Numbered from the stretch's first letter, positions 43,018 through 52,786 are shown. The stretch is 64,000 bases of DNA from M3007 sp035299505 (GCA_035299505.1 DATGWL010000090.1:66297-130296); one strand, 5' to 3'. Translations and numbers: made by a program. The notes: generated by a model not told the origin, from the letters alone.

Positions 43018-43767
43018 TTATTCTTTCTCAGATACAAGCGAAGCTGCCAGGAACTCCCGGTTCATGCGTGCGATATTGCCTACAGAAATCTCTTTCGGGC
43101 ATTCTGCTTCACAGGCTTTTACATTGGAACATCTGCCAAAGCCTTCTTTGTCCATTTGAGAAATCATATTCAATACCCGCTTTTGGCGCTCTACCTGGCC
43201 CTGTGGGAGCAGTGCAAGGTGGCTGATCTTGGCAGAAGTAAAGAGCATCGCCGAAGCGTTAGGGCAAGCGGCTACACAAGCGCCACAGCCAATGCAGGCT
43301 GCTGCATCAAATGCCTGTGAAGCCTGCTCTTTTTCGATTGGAATGGCATTGGCGTCCTGAGCCTGGCCGGTATTTACACTCACATAACCTCCGGCCTGGA
43401 TGATTCTGTCGAATGAAGAACGATCCACTACCAGGTCTTTGATCACGGGGAATGCCTTGGCACGGAATGGCTCAATGACAATGGTGTCGCCATCATGGTA
43501 ATGACGCATGTGTACCTGGCAGGTAGTAGTTCCTTGCATTGGGCCATGCGGACGCCCGTCGATCACCAGCGAGCAAGTGCCGCAGATGCCCTCCCGGCAG
43601 TCGTGTTCAAAGGCTACCGGCTCTTCCCTGCGTGCTACCAGTTGCTCGTTCAATACATCGAGCATTTCGAGAAACGACATATCAGGGTTTACATCCGGAA
43701 GTTCGTATTGCACGAATTCGCCTTTGAATTGACCCCCTTGACGCCAGATTTTAAGTTTGAGACGCAT
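43018..43767 (-). CDS. sdhB: Succinate dehydrogenase / fumarate reductase iron-sulfur subunit
   Basis: A 249-residue protein with the 2Fe-2S domain (CREGICGTCSLVIDG, TTTCQVHMRHY) and the C-terminal cluster motifs CIGCGACVAACPNAS and CSNVKACEAECPKEI for the 4Fe-4S and 3Fe-4S centres. It passes electrons from the flavoprotein to the membrane subunit. It lies last in the operon, separated from sdhA by three unrelated genes rather than following it directly as is usual. Confidence 0.95.
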   Translation of the reverse strand: MRLKLKIWRQGGQFKGEFVQYELPDVNPDMSFLEMLDVLNEQLVARREEPVAFEHDCREGICGTCSLVIDGRPHGPMQGTTTCQVHMRHYHDGDTIVIEPFRAKAFPVIKDLVVDRSSFDRIIQAGGYVSVNTGQAQDANAIPIEKEQASQAFDAAACIGCGACVAACPNASAMLFTSAKISHLALLPQGQVERQKRVLNMISQMDKEGFGRCSNVKACEAECPKEISVGNIARMNREFLAASLVSEKE

Positions 43768-43814
43768 ATCTGTAAATTCGTTGATTCGTAGAAAAATTGG
43801 TTTTGGGATGTACT

Positions 43815-44378
43815 TTATATTTCAATACCAGCCACCAGGCTGATGGTGTTAAACCGTTGTGCTGTTCCGCTGCCGAAGCTGATGGCTCCATAATCATTCC
43901 TCAAACCCAGCAAAATCTTGCTTCGGCCTTCCTGCCCTAATCTTGCAGCCAATCCAAGGCTTGGGCCAACGTACAGGCGGTGCGTTTTTTTAGTGCTGTT
44001 GATAACATTCCCGTTGTCGTCCAAACTCTGACCCAACAGAAAATTGCCAAACAAGCCTCCCTGTACAAACCATTGATTCTTGTTCCCCAGCGGCCACATC
44101 AATGGCATGGAGTAAACATTCAGGTATTCAAAAGTTTCTTTCTTATCGGCTCTTGATCGGCTAAAAGCAGCATAACATACCCCTGCCGACCAGAAATTTC
44201 CTTTTTGGTTTTTTGCCCAGTATTCAAGCCCCAGCAAAAAGCCCGGCCTTGGCGATAAATCAAGTTTGTTTTCTTTGGCAAGCAGTCCCACATTGGTACC
44301 CAAAGCTATGTGAAGCGCCCTGTTTTGGGCAGCCAAGCCGGTGGATATGAGACAAAAGACAAAGAGCCAATACTTCAT
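43815..44378 (-). CDS. Outer-membrane beta-barrel protein of unknown function
   Basis: A 187-residue protein with a signal peptide (MKYWLFVFCLISTGLAAQ). The mature part consists of alternating hydrophobic strands typical of an eight-stranded outer-membrane barrel (LGTNVGLLAKE, FLLGLEYWAKN, FWSAGVCYAAFS, YVGPSLGLAARLG, LLGLRNDYGAISFG), ending in VAGIEI. No specific family was recognised. It overlaps the upstream gene by four bases (ATGA) and precedes sdhB by 47 bases. Confidence 0.65.
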   Translation of the reverse strand: MKYWLFVFCLISTGLAAQNRALHIALGTNVGLLAKENKLDLSPRPGFLLGLEYWAKNQKGNFWSAGVCYAAFSRSRADKKETFEYLNVYSMPLMWPLGNKNQWFVQGGLFGNFLLGQSLDDNGNVINSTKKTHRLYVGPSLGLAARLGQEGRSKILLGLRNDYGAISFGSGTAQRFNTISLVAGIEI

Positions 44379-45001
44379 TGTTTTACCATGATAATGTCTG
44401 AACAGTTGTCGATCAGCAAATTCCCGTTACGCTGCTCAAACCCTTTCGCATAATAGGCCATCAGATCAATCTCGTTATAATCACCATTTCTGGGCGTAAA
44501 GGTGAATTCGTATCTCACCCAGTTGGAATGTCCCGGTGGAAGACTTTCTGCCAGTAATTCGTCTTTCCCGGTGATGGTGTTGTAGCCCCAGATCTTCAAA
44601 ATGGTTGGGCTAACAAACGAAACTGGCTCGCCTCCTCCTATCATGGGTGATATATAACTAATTGATCGGTTTAGGTACAAACTGAAGGTGTATGTTGAGT
44701 CTTTTCTCAGCCAACCATCCAATTCTTGTCCAACACCTTCCCAGGTATTGTGTTGCCTGACCACTAATCCCAAATACGTATTCCCTTCCTGAGGGGCAAG
44801 TTCTACCCTGAAAAAACCGGGTTGAGTATCAGGTGGAGTTTCCTCACTGGCTCCCAAATTTACCCAGCCTTCTGGTACCACGCCGGCGCCTTGCTCGGAT
44901 TCAAACCCTGGATTTTTCAGTTTTATCACATCCTGAGCCTGTATTCCGGTATAGAAAAGGCTCAGCAAGCCAATTATTCCCCAAGTTTTCATCGTTGCCA
45001 T
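44375..45001 (-). CDS. Secreted protein with a carbohydrate-binding-like jelly-roll
   Basis: A 208-residue protein with a signal peptide ending near GIQAQD (the start could also be ATG 44992). The mature part begins IKLKNPGFESEQGAGVVPEGWVNLG, the NPGFE opening of carbohydrate-binding-module-like jelly-rolls, and continues FRVELAPQEGNTYLGLVV, WVRYEFTFTPRNGDYNEIDLMAYYAKG and LLIDNCSDI. It may bind a surface or extracellular ligand; binding to sugar is inference. It is tightly coupled to the two neighbouring genes. Confidence 0.6.
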   Translation of the reverse strand: MATMKTWGIIGLLSLFYTGIQAQDVIKLKNPGFESEQGAGVVPEGWVNLGASEETPPDTQPGFFRVELAPQEGNTYLGLVVRQHNTWEGVGQELDGWLRKDSTYTFSLYLNRSISYISPMIGGGEPVSFVSPTILKIWGYNTITGKDELLAESLPPGHSNWVRYEFTFTPRNGDYNEIDLMAYYAKGFEQRNGNLLIDNCSDIIMVKQ

Positions 45002-45011
45002 ATTAGGTTGT

Positions 45012-45650
45012 TTATTGATGTTGGAATTTAGTAGACTTGATCAGGCGTCCATTTTTGTAATGATACACACGGATCTTTTCTGTTCCGGGGTCCTGAAAAA
45101 TCCAGGTTCCAGTGCCATCCTTAAACGTACCAAATGGTATATCCTTGCCTTGTTCATCCTTGTTCGCCAATATTTCCATCAGCAACCCGTTCGACCACCT
45201 GGCCTGGTGCATTACCTGGCCATTTTCGTGAAAATCTGTTACCAGGCCATTGTGCTCCCCTTTATCATTATGATTACAAGCCGACTTCATTTTTCCAGAC
45301 AAATAATAGGAATAGCATTTTCCCACTAACCTGTTATCCTTGAATCTTCCTATTTTCTTTACCTGGCCGCCCTTGTAATACTGCACCGCCGGACCATCTT
45401 TGGGGGCAAAAGCACTTTTCTTTCGATGCTGGGTAGATTCATAATCGCCGTTTCTGCGGTAATGCCACCTCCGGGTAAATACTCTTTCTCCCTTTACATA
45501 AAAATGCTCACGAAAAAGCCGCCCTTTTCTGGTAAAATCCTGACACACTGTTGTGTCTCCATGCTGGATTAACTGGTCGCAACCTTTGGACTGAGCCCCA
45601 ATAGTATTGCCTGATAACACCAATAATATCAGTATGTACCAGCTTTTCAT
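45012..45650 (-). CDS. Secreted MORN_2/YwqK-type repeat protein
   Basis: A 212-residue protein with a signal peptide ending near TIGAQS. The body holds about six short YwqK/MORN_2-like repeats: YVKGERVFTRRWHYRRNG, YYKGGQVKKIGRFKDNRLVGK, YYLSGKMKSACNHNDKGEHNG, FHENGQVMHQARWSNGLLM and YKNGRLIKS. Databases often call such proteins antitoxins, without good evidence for envelope members. It starts three bases after the sdhA stop, so it is almost certainly on the sdh transcript. Confidence 0.7.
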   Translation of the reverse strand: MKSWYILILLVLSGNTIGAQSKGCDQLIQHGDTTVCQDFTRKGRLFREHFYVKGERVFTRRWHYRRNGDYESTQHRKKSAFAPKDGPAVQYYKGGQVKKIGRFKDNRLVGKCYSYYLSGKMKSACNHNDKGEHNGLVTDFHENGQVMHQARWSNGLLMEILANKDEQGKDIPFGTFKDGTGTWIFQDPGTEKIRVYHYKNGRLIKSTKFQHQ

Positions 45651-45653
45651 TGG

Positions 45654-47600
45654 TTACTCGTAACTCCGTTGTGCTACTTTAACCTCTTCGTATTCCAATG
45701 GCTCTTTATGCAGCTCCGCCTTGGCGTCTTCACCCTTCCATTCCCAGGCAGCTACGTACATAAAGTTATCGTCGTCGCGCTTGGCTTCACCTTTTTCCGT
45801 TTGGTGTTCTTCACGGAAGTGACCGCCGCAGCTTTCTTCGCGGTTGAGCGCATCTTCGCACATGAGTTCACCCAACTCGAGGAAGTCGGCCACGCGCCAT
45901 GCTTTTTCCAGTTCAGGGTTGTACTCCGTGGTGCTTCCCGGAACAAATACATCGCTCCAGTATTCTTTGCGGAGGTTTCTGATGTCCTGAATGGCCTCTT
46001 TCAAACCCTGTGCGTTGCGGGCCATGCCGCATTTATCCCACATGATTTTGCCCAGACGGCGGTGGAAGCTTTCTACACTTTGCTTGCCTTTGATGCTTGT
46101 GAGTTGCTGAATCCGCTCCTGAACATCCTTTTCAGCCTGTGCAAATTCCGGACTATCCGTAGAAATGGCGCCGGTGCTGATTTCTTTCGACAGGTATGAA
46201 CCAATAGTGTAAGGCAATACGAAATAGCCATCTGCCAGACCCTGCATGAGGGCTGATGCTCCCAGGCGGTTGGCGCCGTGGTCGCTGAAGTTGGCTTCTC
46301 CGCAAGCATAAAGCCCCGGCACGGTGGTCATCAATTCATAGTCTACCCACAGGCCTCCCATCGTGTAGTGTACGGCGGGGTAAATGCGCATGGGTACTTC
46401 ATACGGGTTGTCGCCCGTAATTTTTTCATACATTTCAAACAGGTTGCCATAAGCAGCTTCCACGGCTTTACGGCCCTTGCGTTTGATAGCATCGGCAAAG
46501 TCGAGGTAAACAGCCAGGCCGCTTTTACCCACACCAAGGCCTTCATCGCAGGCCACTTTGGCGGCACGACTGGCGATGTCGCGCGGAACCAGGTTACCGA
46601 ACGCAGGGTAACGACGCTCCAGATAGTAGTCGCGATCAGCTTCTGCAATCTGGCGAGGGTCGGTCATGCGGTCCTTGGCATTTTTAGGGACCCAAACCCG
46701 GCCGTCATTCCGCAGGGATTCAGACATAAGTGTCAGCTTAGACTGATAGTCGCCTGAAACCGGAATACAGGTAGGGTGGATTTGTGTATAGCAAGGATTG
46801 CCGAAGAAGGCGCCTCTTCTGTGCGCACGCCAGGCAGCTGTGGTATTGCACATCATGGCATTGGTACTCAGGTAGAAAACGTTGCCGTATCCGCCTGTGC
46901 ACAGCACCACAGCGTGTGCAGAATGCCGTTCGAGTTTGCCTGTGAGCAGGTTGCGCACAATGATGCCACGGCATTTGCCGTCTACCACCACTACATCGAG
47001 CATTTCATGCCGGTTGTACAGCTTCACGGTGCCGAGAGCAACCTGACGGCTGAGGGCCTGGTAAGCGCCAATCAGGAGCTGCTGGCCGGTTTGGCCACGG
47101 GCATAAAAAGTTCGGCTCACCTGTGTGCCACCAAAAGAACGGTTGTCGAGCAATCCACCATATTCACGGGCAAAAGGAACGCCTTGTGCCACGCATTGGT
47201 CAATAATACTGGTGCTTACTTCTGCCAGGCGGTGTACATTGGCTTCACGCGCACGGAAGTCGCCCCCTTTGATGGTATCATAAAACAGGCGATAAACAGA
47301 GTCGCCATCATTGCGATAGTTTTTAGCGGCATTAATACCGCCCTGGGCTGCGATGGAGTGCGCACGGCGCGGGCTGTCGTGGAAAGTAAATGCTTTGACG
47401 TTATAGCCCAATTCACCCAGAGATGCTGCAGCGGATGCGCCTGCGAGGCCTGTTCCCACTACAATGACATCAATTTTCCGCTTGTTGTTAGGCGCTACAA
47501 GCCCAACGTGGCCTTTGTATTCTTCCCATTTTTCCGACATTTTGCCGGAAGGGATCTTAGAATCCAGTTTGCTGGAGCCGGTGGCTGATGATTTTGCCAT
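45654..47600 (-). CDS. sdhA: Succinate dehydrogenase / fumarate reductase flavoprotein subunit
   Basis: A 648-residue flavoprotein. FAD site VIVVGTGLAGASAAASLGELG, histidine for covalent FAD in AHSIAAQGGINA, substrate loop with HPTCIPVSG, and YTMGGLWVDYEL followed by GLYACGEANFSDHGANRLGASALMQG. The long form with C-terminal extension matches Bacteroidota quinol:fumarate reductase/succinate dehydrogenases with a single diheme b subunit. It oxidises succinate to fumarate or the reverse. Confidence 0.96.
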   Translation of the reverse strand: MAKSSATGSSKLDSKIPSGKMSEKWEEYKGHVGLVAPNNKRKIDVIVVGTGLAGASAAASLGELGYNVKAFTFHDSPRRAHSIAAQGGINAAKNYRNDGDSVYRLFYDTIKGGDFRAREANVHRLAEVSTSIIDQCVAQGVPFAREYGGLLDNRSFGGTQVSRTFYARGQTGQQLLIGAYQALSRQVALGTVKLYNRHEMLDVVVVDGKCRGIIVRNLLTGKLERHSAHAVVLCTGGYGNVFYLSTNAMMCNTTAAWRAHRRGAFFGNPCYTQIHPTCIPVSGDYQSKLTLMSESLRNDGRVWVPKNAKDRMTDPRQIAEADRDYYLERRYPAFGNLVPRDIASRAAKVACDEGLGVGKSGLAVYLDFADAIKRKGRKAVEAAYGNLFEMYEKITGDNPYEVPMRIYPAVHYTMGGLWVDYELMTTVPGLYACGEANFSDHGANRLGASALMQGLADGYFVLPYTIGSYLSKEISTGAISTDSPEFAQAEKDVQERIQQLTSIKGKQSVESFHRRLGKIMWDKCGMARNAQGLKEAIQDIRNLRKEYWSDVFVPGSTTEYNPELEKAWRVADFLELGELMCEDALNREESCGGHFREEHQTEKGEAKRDDDNFMYVAAWEWKGEDAKAELHKEPLEYEEVKVAQRSYE

Positions 47601-47686
47601 ATTTTGAGTACGGATTTTGCCCGTTGATATTTGTATTAACGATTGTTCGAAGAGAGAGATGGCGTGATGCCGTCAATGGACCAATC

Positions 47687-48373
47687 TTAATTGGTCAGGT
47701 AAAACACGATGGGGATGATGGCAAAGCCCAATGCCATACCAACGCTGTACACCATACCGATACCCTTAATAATAGGAGTATATTTCTTGTGGTGCAAGCC
47801 CAGTGTCTGGAACGCAGACCAGAACCCATGCCACAGGTGAAGACCAACTACCACCATACATATGACGTAAAAGATAACGTAGAAGGTGTTCTTAAATGCC
47901 TCAGCCACAGGGAGATACAGGTTTTGTACCGGATGGTCGTAAGCTTCCACATCCACTGGTGGCAATACGCCCATTTTCATTTGAAGCCAGAACTGCCACA
48001 AGTGCAGCACCAGGAAAATGAAGATAATGATACCGAACCAGGCCATGTTGCGCGCAGAACGTTCTGAAGATCTGGTGTGGGTAACAGCGTATTTTTCCGG
48101 ACCTCTGGAAGCCTTGTTGGATAACCACAAACGCAGGCCCTGCACCGTGTGGAGAAGGATGAAGGCATACAACGTATAGGAAATCAGCTTGATCAGTGGA
48201 TTGTGGGTCATGAAGAAGGCGTAAGTATTAAACGCCTCTCCACCATCATCTTTCAGCAACTGAAGGTTGCCAATCAGGTGAACGACCAAAAATAGCATCA
48301 GGAAAATCCCCGTTAAAGACATGATGACCTTTTGGCCAATGGACGAGGAAAAGAATTTAGATAGCCAACTCAT
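47687..48373 (-). CDS. sdhC: Succinate dehydrogenase cytochrome b subunit
   Basis: A 228-residue membrane protein with five helices, the type B (diheme b558) subunit: IGQKVIMSLTGIFLMLFLVVHLIGNL, TLYAFILLHTVQGLRLW, FIFLVLHLWQFWLQMKMG, MVVVGLHLWHGFWSAFQTLG. Histidines in helices 1, 2, 4 and 5 are positioned to bind two haems. It anchors SdhAB and links them to menaquinone. First gene of the operon; an 86-base gap precedes sdhA. Confidence 0.92.
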   Translation of the reverse strand: MSWLSKFFSSSIGQKVIMSLTGIFLMLFLVVHLIGNLQLLKDDGGEAFNTYAFFMTHNPLIKLISYTLYAFILLHTVQGLRLWLSNKASRGPEKYAVTHTRSSERSARNMAWFGIIIFIFLVLHLWQFWLQMKMGVLPPVDVEAYDHPVQNLYLPVAEAFKNTFYVIFYVICMVVVGLHLWHGFWSAFQTLGLHHKKYTPIIKGIGMVYSVGMALGFAIIPIVFYLTN

Positions 48374-48699
48374 TCGCTTTAGAAAAAGATGTGATGGTGT
48401 AATGGTACAATGCCGGGTGCATTTGGCTTTTTGTTTGGGATAAATGGATTGTGCCGCAAAGGAAAAAAATCAGTAGCACATTTTCCGGAACAAAACTACC
48501 GCTAGAAACGCGGATGCCTAATTTTTGTGCTTAAATTCATTAATATCACCTGAAATTTAGACGCTTTACAAATTTTGAACTCGATACATGTATATTAAAG
48601 TATTTATCTGACTTGTAAATGACTTTTTTTCGTACTCTTGTGACGCTTGTTAATTTTGAGCGTCGAAGCAAAACATTTGCATAACCAAACCAATTCTTT
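48374..48699. other. Divergent promoter region between sdhC and the OmpA gene
   Basis: AT-rich, no gene. TAATTTTG (48651-48658) is a plausible -7 box for the OmpA gene, with only a T-run, not TTG, at the -33 distance. No clean sdh promoter was found. Confidence 0.4.
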
Positions 48700-50256
48700 A
48701 TGAAGAAGTTATTGACCATCCTTTGTTTAGTGGGTACACTTATGTTGTTGCAACAGGAAACCTTTGCACAATCTAATCAATCACTCACATTCCGTGGCCT
48801 TTGGAACAACTACATCAATCCTTCACCGGCATGGGAAGACTGGGATCAAGTCTTTACTGATGCTGAACAGCGTGGTGTAGAGATCGCCTACGGTCGCAGA
48901 ATCCACAAAAGCACCTGGCTCGTAGTTCCTTTGAAATTCGGAACGGCACAATATGCCAACTCCAACCGCACCAACCTGATCGGTAACCTCGATCTGTTGC
49001 TGCAAAATAACCTGACAAGCAGTAAATCCCTCATCGTACCAAGCGTTCACCTCGGACTTGGCTCTACCTGGGATTTTGATCAGGAAGAATTTGACCTGAA
49101 TATTCCAGCAGGCGCCGGTCTCAACCTTCGCATTATGCCGAACCTCTACCTGAGCGCTCAAACCCAATACCGCTTTTCCATCGAAAATCGTCCGGGTTGG
49201 CAACATGGCCTCGGCCTCACCATTTTGTTTGGTGAACCAGACCGCGACGGCGATGGTATTTCCGATAATGATGATAAATGCCCGGATGTGCCAGGCACAA
49301 AAGAAATGATGGGCTGCCCAGACCGCGACGGTGATGGCGTTGCGGATAGCGACGATAAATGCCCGGATGTTCCAGGCCTGGCTAACCTCATGGGATGCCC
49401 TGATCGCGATGGCGACGGCATTGCTGATAATGACGACAATTGCCCAGATGCCAAAGGCCCTGCCTCTACCAAAGGTTGCCCGGACCGCGATGGCGACGGT
49501 ATTGTAGATGATTCTGATGAATGCCCGGATGTAAAAGGTATTGCAGCCATGAAAGGTTGCCCGGATGCCGACAACGATGGTATCACAGATGCACAAGACA
49601 AATGCCCGCGCGAAGCAGGCCCGGCGGCTACGATGGGTTGCCCTGACCGCGACGGTGATGGCATTACTGACAAAGACGACAAATGCCCCGGCGACAAAGG
49701 CCCGGCTTCAACCATGGGTTGCCCAGACCGCGATAGCGACGGCGTTGCAGATAAAGACGATGCTTGCCCTGATAAAAAAGGTGACTCTGCACACAAAGGT
49801 TGCCCTGATTCAGACGGCGATGGTATTTATGATGATACCGACCGTTGCCCAGACAAACCAGGTGTAGCTGCACTGCGCGGTTGCCCGGAAATCAAGAAAG
49901 AAGATAAGGCTAAGCTGGAACGCGCTATCAAACTCGTTCAGTTCGAGACTGGCAAGGATGTACTGTTGAAAAAATCCTACGCTGTACTGGATGAAGTAGT
50001 GAGTGTAATGAACACCTACAAAGAGTACAGCCTCAACATCGGTGGCCACACGGATAATGTAGGTGATGACAAGCGCAACCAGGAACTTTCCGAGCGTCGT
50101 GCAAAAGCATGCTACGACTATCTGGTTAGCAAAGGTATCGCAGCTGCACGTATGTCTTCTGCCGGTTATGGTGAAACAAAACCAGTTGGCGACAACAAAA
50201 CAGCTGCCGGCCGTGAGCAAAACCGCCGCGTAGAGTTTGAACTGTACGTAAAATAA
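48700..50256 (+). CDS. OmpA family protein with thrombospondin type 3 repeats
   Basis: A 518-residue outer-membrane protein. Signal peptide ending near ETFAQS, then a barrel-like N-terminal domain to about residue 180. Residues about 180-395 hold nine calcium-binding TSP3-type repeats with the pattern DRDGDGxxDxxDKCP (e.g. PDRDGDGISDNDDKCPDVPG). The C-terminal OmpA peptidoglycan-binding domain has LNIGGHTDNVGDDKRNQELSE and RMSSAGYGETKPVGDNKTA. It links outer membrane to cell wall. Codon bias indicates high expression. Monocistronic with a strong terminator. Confidence 0.93.
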   Translation: MKKLLTILCLVGTLMLLQQETFAQSNQSLTFRGLWNNYINPSPAWEDWDQVFTDAEQRGVEIAYGRRIHKSTWLVVPLKFGTAQYANSNRTNLIGNLDLLLQNNLTSSKSLIVPSVHLGLGSTWDFDQEEFDLNIPAGAGLNLRIMPNLYLSAQTQYRFSIENRPGWQHGLGLTILFGEPDRDGDGISDNDDKCPDVPGTKEMMGCPDRDGDGVADSDDKCPDVPGLANLMGCPDRDGDGIADNDDNCPDAKGPASTKGCPDRDGDGIVDDSDECPDVKGIAAMKGCPDADNDGITDAQDKCPREAGPAATMGCPDRDGDGITDKDDKCPGDKGPASTMGCPDRDSDGVADKDDACPDKKGDSAHKGCPDSDGDGIYDDTDRCPDKPGVAALRGCPEIKKEDKAKLERAIKLVQFETGKDVLLKKSYAVLDEVVSVMNTYKEYSLNIGGHTDNVGDDKRNQELSERRAKACYDYLVSKGIAAARMSSAGYGETKPVGDNKTAAGREQNRRVEFELYVK

Positions 50257-50280
50257 TCAGGGTTACTGATACCTGATAAT

Positions 50281-50323
50281 AAAGCCTCCTGTCGGGAATA
50301 CCCGGCAGGAGGCTTTTCTTTTT
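50281..50323 (+). terminator. Intrinsic terminator of the OmpA gene
   Basis: AAAGCCTCCTGTCGGG (50281-50296) pairs with CCCGGCAGGAGGCTTT (50301-50316), one G·T pair, followed by TCTTTTT. It may also end the convergent glpF transcript. Confidence 0.88.
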
Positions 50324-50336
50324 GGTGAGAAAGGTA

Positions 50337-51047
50337 TTACCCCGGAAACAAAAAGAGGTAAGCAGATGCTCCGGCTATACCACCCAAAACCGGGGCAAGA
50401 ACCGGAATCCAGGCATAATTCCAATCAGATGTACCTTTCCCGGGAATCGGAAGCAGTGCATGGGCAATGCGGGGACCTAAATCTCTTGCTGGATTGATAG
50501 CATAACCGGTTGTTCCACCCAGAGAATGTCCAATAGCCAGTACCAAAGCCCCAACTACCAAGGGATTTAAACCTTCTGCAAAACGGTTGGCTCCTATGGC
50601 CGACAAACCGAACATCAGGACAAAAGTGCCTAGAAACTCGCTGAAAAAATTGGAAGAGGTATGCCGAACTGCCGGCGCTGTACAAAAAACGGCCAGTTTG
50701 GCGCCGGCATCGGGCGTTCTTTCCCAATGAGGATAATAGTGTAGGAAAACCAGAACGGAGCCTAAGATGCCTCCCAGTATTTGGGCTGCCAGATAGAGCG
50801 GAACCTGATCTGCGGGGAATTGACCGGTAGTTGCCAGGGCAAGCGTAACCGCCGGATTGAGGTGGGCGCCGCTGATTCGGCCAACTGCATATACTGCAAA
50901 AGTAACCGCCAGCGCCCAGCCAATGGTGATAACGATCCAGCCCGAATTTTCATTTTTGGTGTCTCGGAGCACTACACCGGCTACCACCCCATTGCCCAAC
51001 AGGATAAGGAGTGCGGTGCCAATGAGTTCTGCAAGAAATAGGTTCAT
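50337..51047 (-). CDS. glpF: Glycerol uptake facilitator (aquaglyceroporin)
   Basis: A 236-residue MIP-family channel with six helices and the two half-helix motifs: HLNPAVTLALA and INPARDLGPR. The aspartate after the second NPAR and the glycine-rich context are typical of glycerol-conducting members rather than water-only aquaporins. It lets glycerol into the cell, where glpD follows 56 bases upstream on the same strand. A glycerol kinase gene, needed between the two steps, is not in the window. Confidence 0.9.
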   Translation of the reverse strand: MNLFLAELIGTALLILLGNGVVAGVVLRDTKNENSGWIVITIGWALAVTFAVYAVGRISGAHLNPAVTLALATTGQFPADQVPLYLAAQILGGILGSVLVFLHYYPHWERTPDAGAKLAVFCTAPAVRHTSSNFFSEFLGTFVLMFGLSAIGANRFAEGLNPLVVGALVLAIGHSLGGTTGYAINPARDLGPRIAHALLPIPGKGTSDWNYAWIPVLAPVLGGIAGASAYLFLFPG

Positions 51048-51103
51048 AGGTAATAGCGTTTAGTGTTACTTGATGTAGTCCATGACACTTTACATGCCAG
51101 GTG

Positions 51104-52777
51104 TCAATGGGTAGATTGCTGAATGAAGTGATCCAGTAATGCTTCATATTCCCGCTGTTGCTGGTCGCTGACTTCTGGCGTCCATCCCAGCGTATTGCCC
51201 ATCCAATTCGCAACTATGGGCGCTGATGCCCGCGCAGCCTCCCAGTCCAGTATCTCCATCCGTATCCTTCGGGCCAGAAAATCCCGGAGCTTGACTGTCA
51301 TCTCCTGCCTGGCGGCGTACACAATTTCTGCACAAATAAAAGGGAAATCAGGATGAATGCGTTGCGCAAGCCTGTTGTCTGACTCAACCAGTGTTAGTAA
51401 TTTGGATGCCTGATCGCCGTAATGGTGCGCCAGATGCCGGCATGTTTCAGCTGACAAACCGGATTGCATTTGAAGTTCACTGGCAAGACCGGGGGCATAC
51501 TCCCTGGCGCCAACAAGTATCAGGTTTTCAGTGTTGGATTTCGATATAGCTTTGCCAGGCAGCAACATTTTTTCCACCACATTTACCGCATCCAGGGCCA
51601 TTACCCGATAGGTTGTCCATTTTCCTCCCAGGAGGCTGATCAGGCCACTTGTGGGGTCGTTTTCTACTTCATGGTCGCGCAGTAATGATTTGGTCTGTTT
51701 GTCTTGTCGATCCGGCGCTGCAGCCAGCAATGGCCTGATACCACCAAATCCTGCCTGAACTGCTTTTTGATCCAGTGGTTTGCGCAGGTAGGGGCGCAGT
51801 GTGTTTAGTAAAAAAAGTATGTCGCGGGACTGTAAAAGTGGTTCATTCGGGTCAACGCCACAGGGCTCATCGGTGGTGCCCAAAATAGTTTTTCCTTCAA
51901 AAGGTATGGCAAAAACCATTCTGCCGTCGGCTGTTTTAGGAATCAGCAGGGCATGGCCACTGTTCAAAATATGTGCAGGTAGTGTGAGGTGAACGCCCTT
52001 GGAAGGACTCATTCGCTGAGGCAATGCCGGGTTGGCCATTTGCCGTACTTTATCCGAATATGGACCGGTGCAGTTTAAAAAAGCCGAGGCTTTGACAGTT
52101 ATTTGAGCGTTTTCATTTGAATCAGGCGCCAGGTTTCGCAGGATTGCGCCGGTAATTTTTCCTGAAGAATCTTTATCGAAGGCCTCCAATGCAAGATAAT
52201 TGGCGGCTGCAGTGCCGGGATATAACAAGGTGGTTTGTACCAGTGCCAGGGTGTATCTGGAATCGTTTAACTGCCCGTCGTAATACAAAATAGCGCTGTG
52301 AATACCGGGCGTAAGCTCTGGCGCCAGTGCGAGCGCTTCTTTTTTACTCAGCCACCTGCTGGTGGGCCAGGGTTGATCAGATCGTTTATACGCAAACCAA
52401 TCGTACAGTTTAAGCCCGATGCGGTAATACAAGCCTTCCCACCAACGAAAAACCGGGGTAATGATGCCGAGTGGCTGGGCCAGATGCGGAGCATTTTGCA
52501 ACAGTATCCGTCGTTCAAGCAGCCCGTGCTTGACCTGCTTTAATTGGGCAAAATCCCGTTTTTTAAAAGCTTGTTCCAGGTATCGCACGCCACCATGTAT
52601 CAACTTGGTGCTTTTACTGGAGGTTGCAGACCCAAAATCAGCCTGATCAATAAGCGCAACCTTCAAGCCTCTGGAGGCAGCATCCAGGGCACATCCGGCG
52701 CCACTGGCTCCGGCGCCTATGATGCATAGATCAAAGGTTTCTTCCGCTAATCGTTTTATGTAAGCATTTCGGTTCAT
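51104..52777 (-). CDS. glpD: Glycerol-3-phosphate dehydrogenase (respiratory)
   Basis: About 557 residues from ATG 52777; a GTG nine bases upstream is possible. FAD site DLCIIGAGASGAGCALDAASRGLKVALID, then SKSTKLIHGGVRYLEQA, GPYSDKVRQMA and GKTILGTTDEP. The C-terminal DAO_C domain has LLGGKWTTYRVMA and is complete. It oxidises glycerol-3-phosphate to dihydroxyacetone phosphate and reduces quinone. Its start touches the galE stop, so galE, glpD and glpF form one unit. Confidence 0.94.
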   Translation of the reverse strand: MNRNAYIKRLAEETFDLCIIGAGASGAGCALDAASRGLKVALIDQADFGSATSSKSTKLIHGGVRYLEQAFKKRDFAQLKQVKHGLLERRILLQNAPHLAQPLGIITPVFRWWEGLYYRIGLKLYDWFAYKRSDQPWPTSRWLSKKEALALAPELTPGIHSAILYYDGQLNDSRYTLALVQTTLLYPGTAAANYLALEAFDKDSSGKITGAILRNLAPDSNENAQITVKASAFLNCTGPYSDKVRQMANPALPQRMSPSKGVHLTLPAHILNSGHALLIPKTADGRMVFAIPFEGKTILGTTDEPCGVDPNEPLLQSRDILFLLNTLRPYLRKPLDQKAVQAGFGGIRPLLAAAPDRQDKQTKSLLRDHEVENDPTSGLISLLGGKWTTYRVMALDAVNVVEKMLLPGKAISKSNTENLILVGAREYAPGLASELQMQSGLSAETCRHLAHHYGDQASKLLTLVESDNRLAQRIHPDFPFICAEIVYAARQEMTVKLRDFLARRIRMEILDWEAARASAPIVANWMGNTLGWTPEVSDQQQREYEALLDHFIQQSTH

Positions 52778-52786
52778 GTGCAACAC

